Shown: positions 5,519 through 7,401 of the stretch, piece by piece
Position numbering within the stretch: position 1 is the first letter of the stretch
Layout of the letters: each line of letters begins with the position of its first letter
Assembly: GCA_946481195.1 (NCBI GenBank)
Contig: CAMLNG010000175.1
Span: forward strand, 1 to 7,401
DNA: 7,401 bases
Origin: an uncultured Chromatiaceae bacterium
Lineage (GTDB): Bacteria > Pseudomonadota > Gammaproteobacteria > Enterobacterales > Alteromonadaceae
Direction: 5' to 3'
Position numbers and translations under genes: made by a program
Notes under the pieces: generated by a model
What the model was told of the DNA's origin: nothing
Seen by the model: the letters and a program-made list of their open reading frames with translations, nothing else
The model's database searches: none

Positions 5519-5526
5519 TAAATTGC

Positions 5527-7377
5527 ATGCCTAAATTACGTTCAGCCACGACCACCGAAGGCCGCAATATGGCGGGTGCCCGTGCCTTGTGGCGCGCCAC
5601 TGGTGTCAAAGACACCGACTTTGGTAAGCCGATCATCGCCGTGGTGAACTCGTTCACCGAATTCGTGCCGGGCCATGTGCACCTGCGCGATCTCGGCAAA
5701 CTGGTAGCAGAAGCCATTGAAGCCGCCGGCGGGATCGCCAAAGAATTCAACACCATCGCCATCGACGACGGCATCGCTATGGGCCACGGCGGCATGTTGT
5801 ACAGCCTGCCGTCGCGCGAAATCATCGCCGACTCAGTGGAGTATGTAGTGAACGGCCACTGCGCTGATGCGATGGTCTGTATCTCCAACTGCGACAAAAT
5901 CACCCCGGGCATGCTGATGGCCGCGCTGCGCCTGAATATCCCGGCGATTTTTGTCTCCGGTGGCCCGATGGAAGCCGGCAAAACCAAGCTTTCAGACCAA
6001 ATCATCAAGCTCGATCTAGTGGATGCGATGGTGTCGGCTGCTAACCCGAACGTGTCGGACGAAGACAGCGAAAAAATCGAACGCAGCGCCTGCCCAACTT
6101 GCGGCTCTTGCTCCGGTATGTTCACCGCCAACTCGATGAACTGCTTAGTCGAAGCCTTAGGTTTAGGTCAGCCGGGCAATGGTTCGATGCTGGCAACGCA
6201 TGCCGACCGGCGCGAGCTGTTTGTCAGCGCCGGCACGCGCATTATGGAACTGACGCGCCGCTGGTATCAAAACGACGACGCAAGCGCGCTGCCGCGTGCT
6301 ATCGCCAATAAAACCGCTTTTGAAAATGCCATGATGCTGGACATCGCGATGGGCGGCTCGACCAACACAGTGCTGCATTTATTGGCCGCCGCCATTGAAG
6401 CCGAAGTTGATTTTGGCATGGCCGACATCGACCGGCTGTCGCGTATCGTGCCGCATTTGTCCAAAGTGGCGCCGTCGACGCAGAAATACCATATGGAAGA
6501 TGTGCACCGCGCCGGTGGTGTCGTCGCCATTCTGGCCGAATTACAACGCGCTGGCCTGGTCAACCCGGACACGCCGCATGTCGCCGGCAGTTCACTCGGT
6601 GATGTATTAAGTCGTTTTGACATCATGACCACGCAAGACCCCGCCGTGAAAGACTTCTACCGCGCGGGCCCGGCCGGCATCCGCACCACGCAGGCGTTTT
6701 CGCAAAACTGCCGCTACCCGACACTGGACGATGACCGCGAAAACGGCTGTATCCGCAGCAAAGAGCATGCGTATTCACAGGACGGTGGCCTCGCCGTGTT
6801 ATTCGGCAACCTGGCGCCAAATGGCTGTATCGTTAAAACCGCCGGCGTCGACAAAGACAACCTGGTGTTTAACGGCGTGGCGCGGGTGTTTGAATCGCAG
6901 GACGACGCCGTCACCGCCATTTTAGGCGGCGTGGTCAAAGCCGGTGATGTGGTGGTCATTCGCTACGAAGGGCCAAAAGGCGGGCCTGGCATGCAGGAAA
7001 TGTTGTACCCAACCAGCTACTTAAAATCGATGGGCTTGGGCAAAGCCTGTGCTTTAGTCACCGACGGTCGTTTCTCTGGCGGCACTTCTGGCCTGTCGAT
7101 TGGCCACGTCTCGCCGGAAGCGGCCAGCGGCGGCGCTATTGCCTTAGTGGAAGATGGCGACGGCATCGACATCGATATTCCAAACCGCAGTATTAATATC
7201 CGAATTTCTGACGAAACTCTGGCAGCACGCCGTGCTGCGATGGACGCCAAAGGCAAACAAGGCTGGAAACCGGTGGACCGCACCCGTTACGTCAGCCCGG
7301 CTTTAAAAGCCTATGCCTTACTGGCGAGCTCGGCCGACAAAGGCGCAGTGCGCGATTTGTCGAAGCTGGAAGACTAA
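5527..7377 (+). CDS. ilvD: Dihydroxyacid dehydratase
   Basis: The 616-residue protein has exactly the length of E. coli IlvD and starts the same way ([22 protein letters not shown]). It dehydrates 2,3-dihydroxyisovalerate and 2,3-dihydroxy-3-methylvalerate to the 2-keto acids that precede valine and isoleucine. C122 in [10 protein letters not shown] is a cluster ligand, with D123 and K124 the expected Mg2+ site. C195 in [11 protein letters not shown] (C189, C192, C195) is a second ligand. Position 49 is glycine (FVPGHVHL) where [2Fe-2S] enzymes have a cysteine, so this should be the oxygen-sensitive E. coli-type enzyme, reported to hold a [4Fe-4S] cluster. The C-terminal motif [19 protein letters not shown] includes S517, the likely catalytic serine. 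No defect is seen. Stops TAA and TAG stand in tandem at 7375-7380. The gene is separated from ilvM by 357 bp instead of ilvE, and nothing can be identified in the 21 bases after it. Confidence 0.97.
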   Translation: MPKLRSATTTEGRNMAGARALWRATGVKDTDFGKPIIAVVNSFTEFVPGHVHLRDLGKLVAEAIEAAGGIAKEFNTIAIDDGIAMGHGGMLYSLPSREIIADSVEYVVNGHCADAMVCISNCDKITPGMLMAALRLNIPAIFVSGGPMEAGKTKLSDQIIKLDLVDAMVSAANPNVSDEDSEKIERSACPTCGSCSGMFTANSMNCLVEALGLGQPGNGSMLATHADRRELFVSAGTRIMELTRRWYQNDDASALPRAIANKTAFENAMMLDIAMGGSTNTVLHLLAAAIEAEVDFGMADIDRLSRIVPHLSKVAPSTQKYHMEDVHRAGGVVAILAELQRAGLVNPDTPHVAGSSLGDVLSRFDIMTTQDPAVKDFYRAGPAGIRTTQAFSQNCRYPTLDDDRENGCIRSKEHAYSQDGGLAVLFGNLAPNGCIVKTAGVDKDNLVFNGVARVFESQDDAVTAILGGVVKAGDVVVIRYEGPKGGPGMQEMLYPTSYLKSMGLGKACALVTDGRFSGGTSGLSIGHVSPEAASGGAIALVEDGDGIDIDIPNRSINIRISDETLAARRAAMDAKGKQGWKPVDRTRYVSPALKAYALLASSADKGAVRDLSKLED

Positions 7378-7401
7378 TAGTTTCAGGCCGGCGCTGTGGG
7401 T

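Noticed and set aside
5428..5526. Longer ilvD with a GTG start at 5428 (649 residues)
   Set aside because: The extra 33 residues do not resemble dihydroxyacid dehydratase N-termini, while ATG 5527 has a good AGGAG site and gives exactly the E. coli length and N-terminus.
5508..6131. 207-residue open frame on the minus strand within ilvD
   Set aside because: It lies opposite the strongly conserved ilvD frame and has no recognisable domain; it is a product of codon composition.

Overview
The window looks like a piece of a gammaproteobacterial chromosome. The branched-chain amino acid genes resemble the Escherichia coli ilvGMEDA operon in sequence and in overall plan: a leader peptide with attenuator, then ilvG, ilvM and ilvD. 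The DNA is moderately GC-rich but uses the leucine codon TTA freely. A non-enteric marine or freshwater lineage of the Alteromonadales type (for example a Rheinheimera relative) would fit, but the genus is an inference only.

Layout. Positions 2-508 (+) are the C-terminal end of a GH13 alpha-glucosidase or alpha-amylase-like enzyme, followed by a 10-bp hairpin. Positions 666-2441 (+) encode an orphan membrane sensor histidine kinase with a multi-pass N-terminus, a PAS-like domain and a complete HisKA/HATPase core. A short DUF1289 protein (2442-2705, -) is convergent with it, and the two stop codons abut with no base between them. Positions 2706-2979 hold no gene. They contain a 20-bp dyad near the DUF1289 start and, further right, the probable ilv promoter.

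The ilv region starts with a 31-residue leader peptide (2980-3075) rich in Ile, Val and Leu, followed by a strong attenuator hairpin (3091-3126). Next is ilvG (3224-4891), the catalytic subunit of acetohydroxyacid synthase II. It is interrupted by an in-frame amber codon at 4223-4225, while the rest of the frame is intact to the normal length. ilvM (4894-5169), the regulatory subunit, follows after 2 bases. A 357-bp non-coding gap replaces the ilvE found here in E. coli. It carries a 126-nt imperfect palindrome, three smaller hairpins and a candidate ilvD promoter. A complete ilvD (5527-7377, 616 residues) closes the window.

How they work together. IlvG with IlvM makes acetolactate and acetohydroxybutyrate; IlvD dehydrates the dihydroxy acids two steps later. 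The leader and attenuator would tie transcription to charged Ile/Val/Leu tRNA. If the amber codon is real, the product lacks the ThDP pyrophosphate-binding domain, so AHAS II should be inactive and another AHAS isozyme would be needed. It could also reduce ilvM and ilvD expression by polarity, and the possible separate ilvD promoter would matter in that case. This resembles, by a different lesion, the cryptic ilvG of E. coli K-12. I see no clearly new biological system; the most notable items are the interrupted ilvG, the attenuator and the palindromic element.
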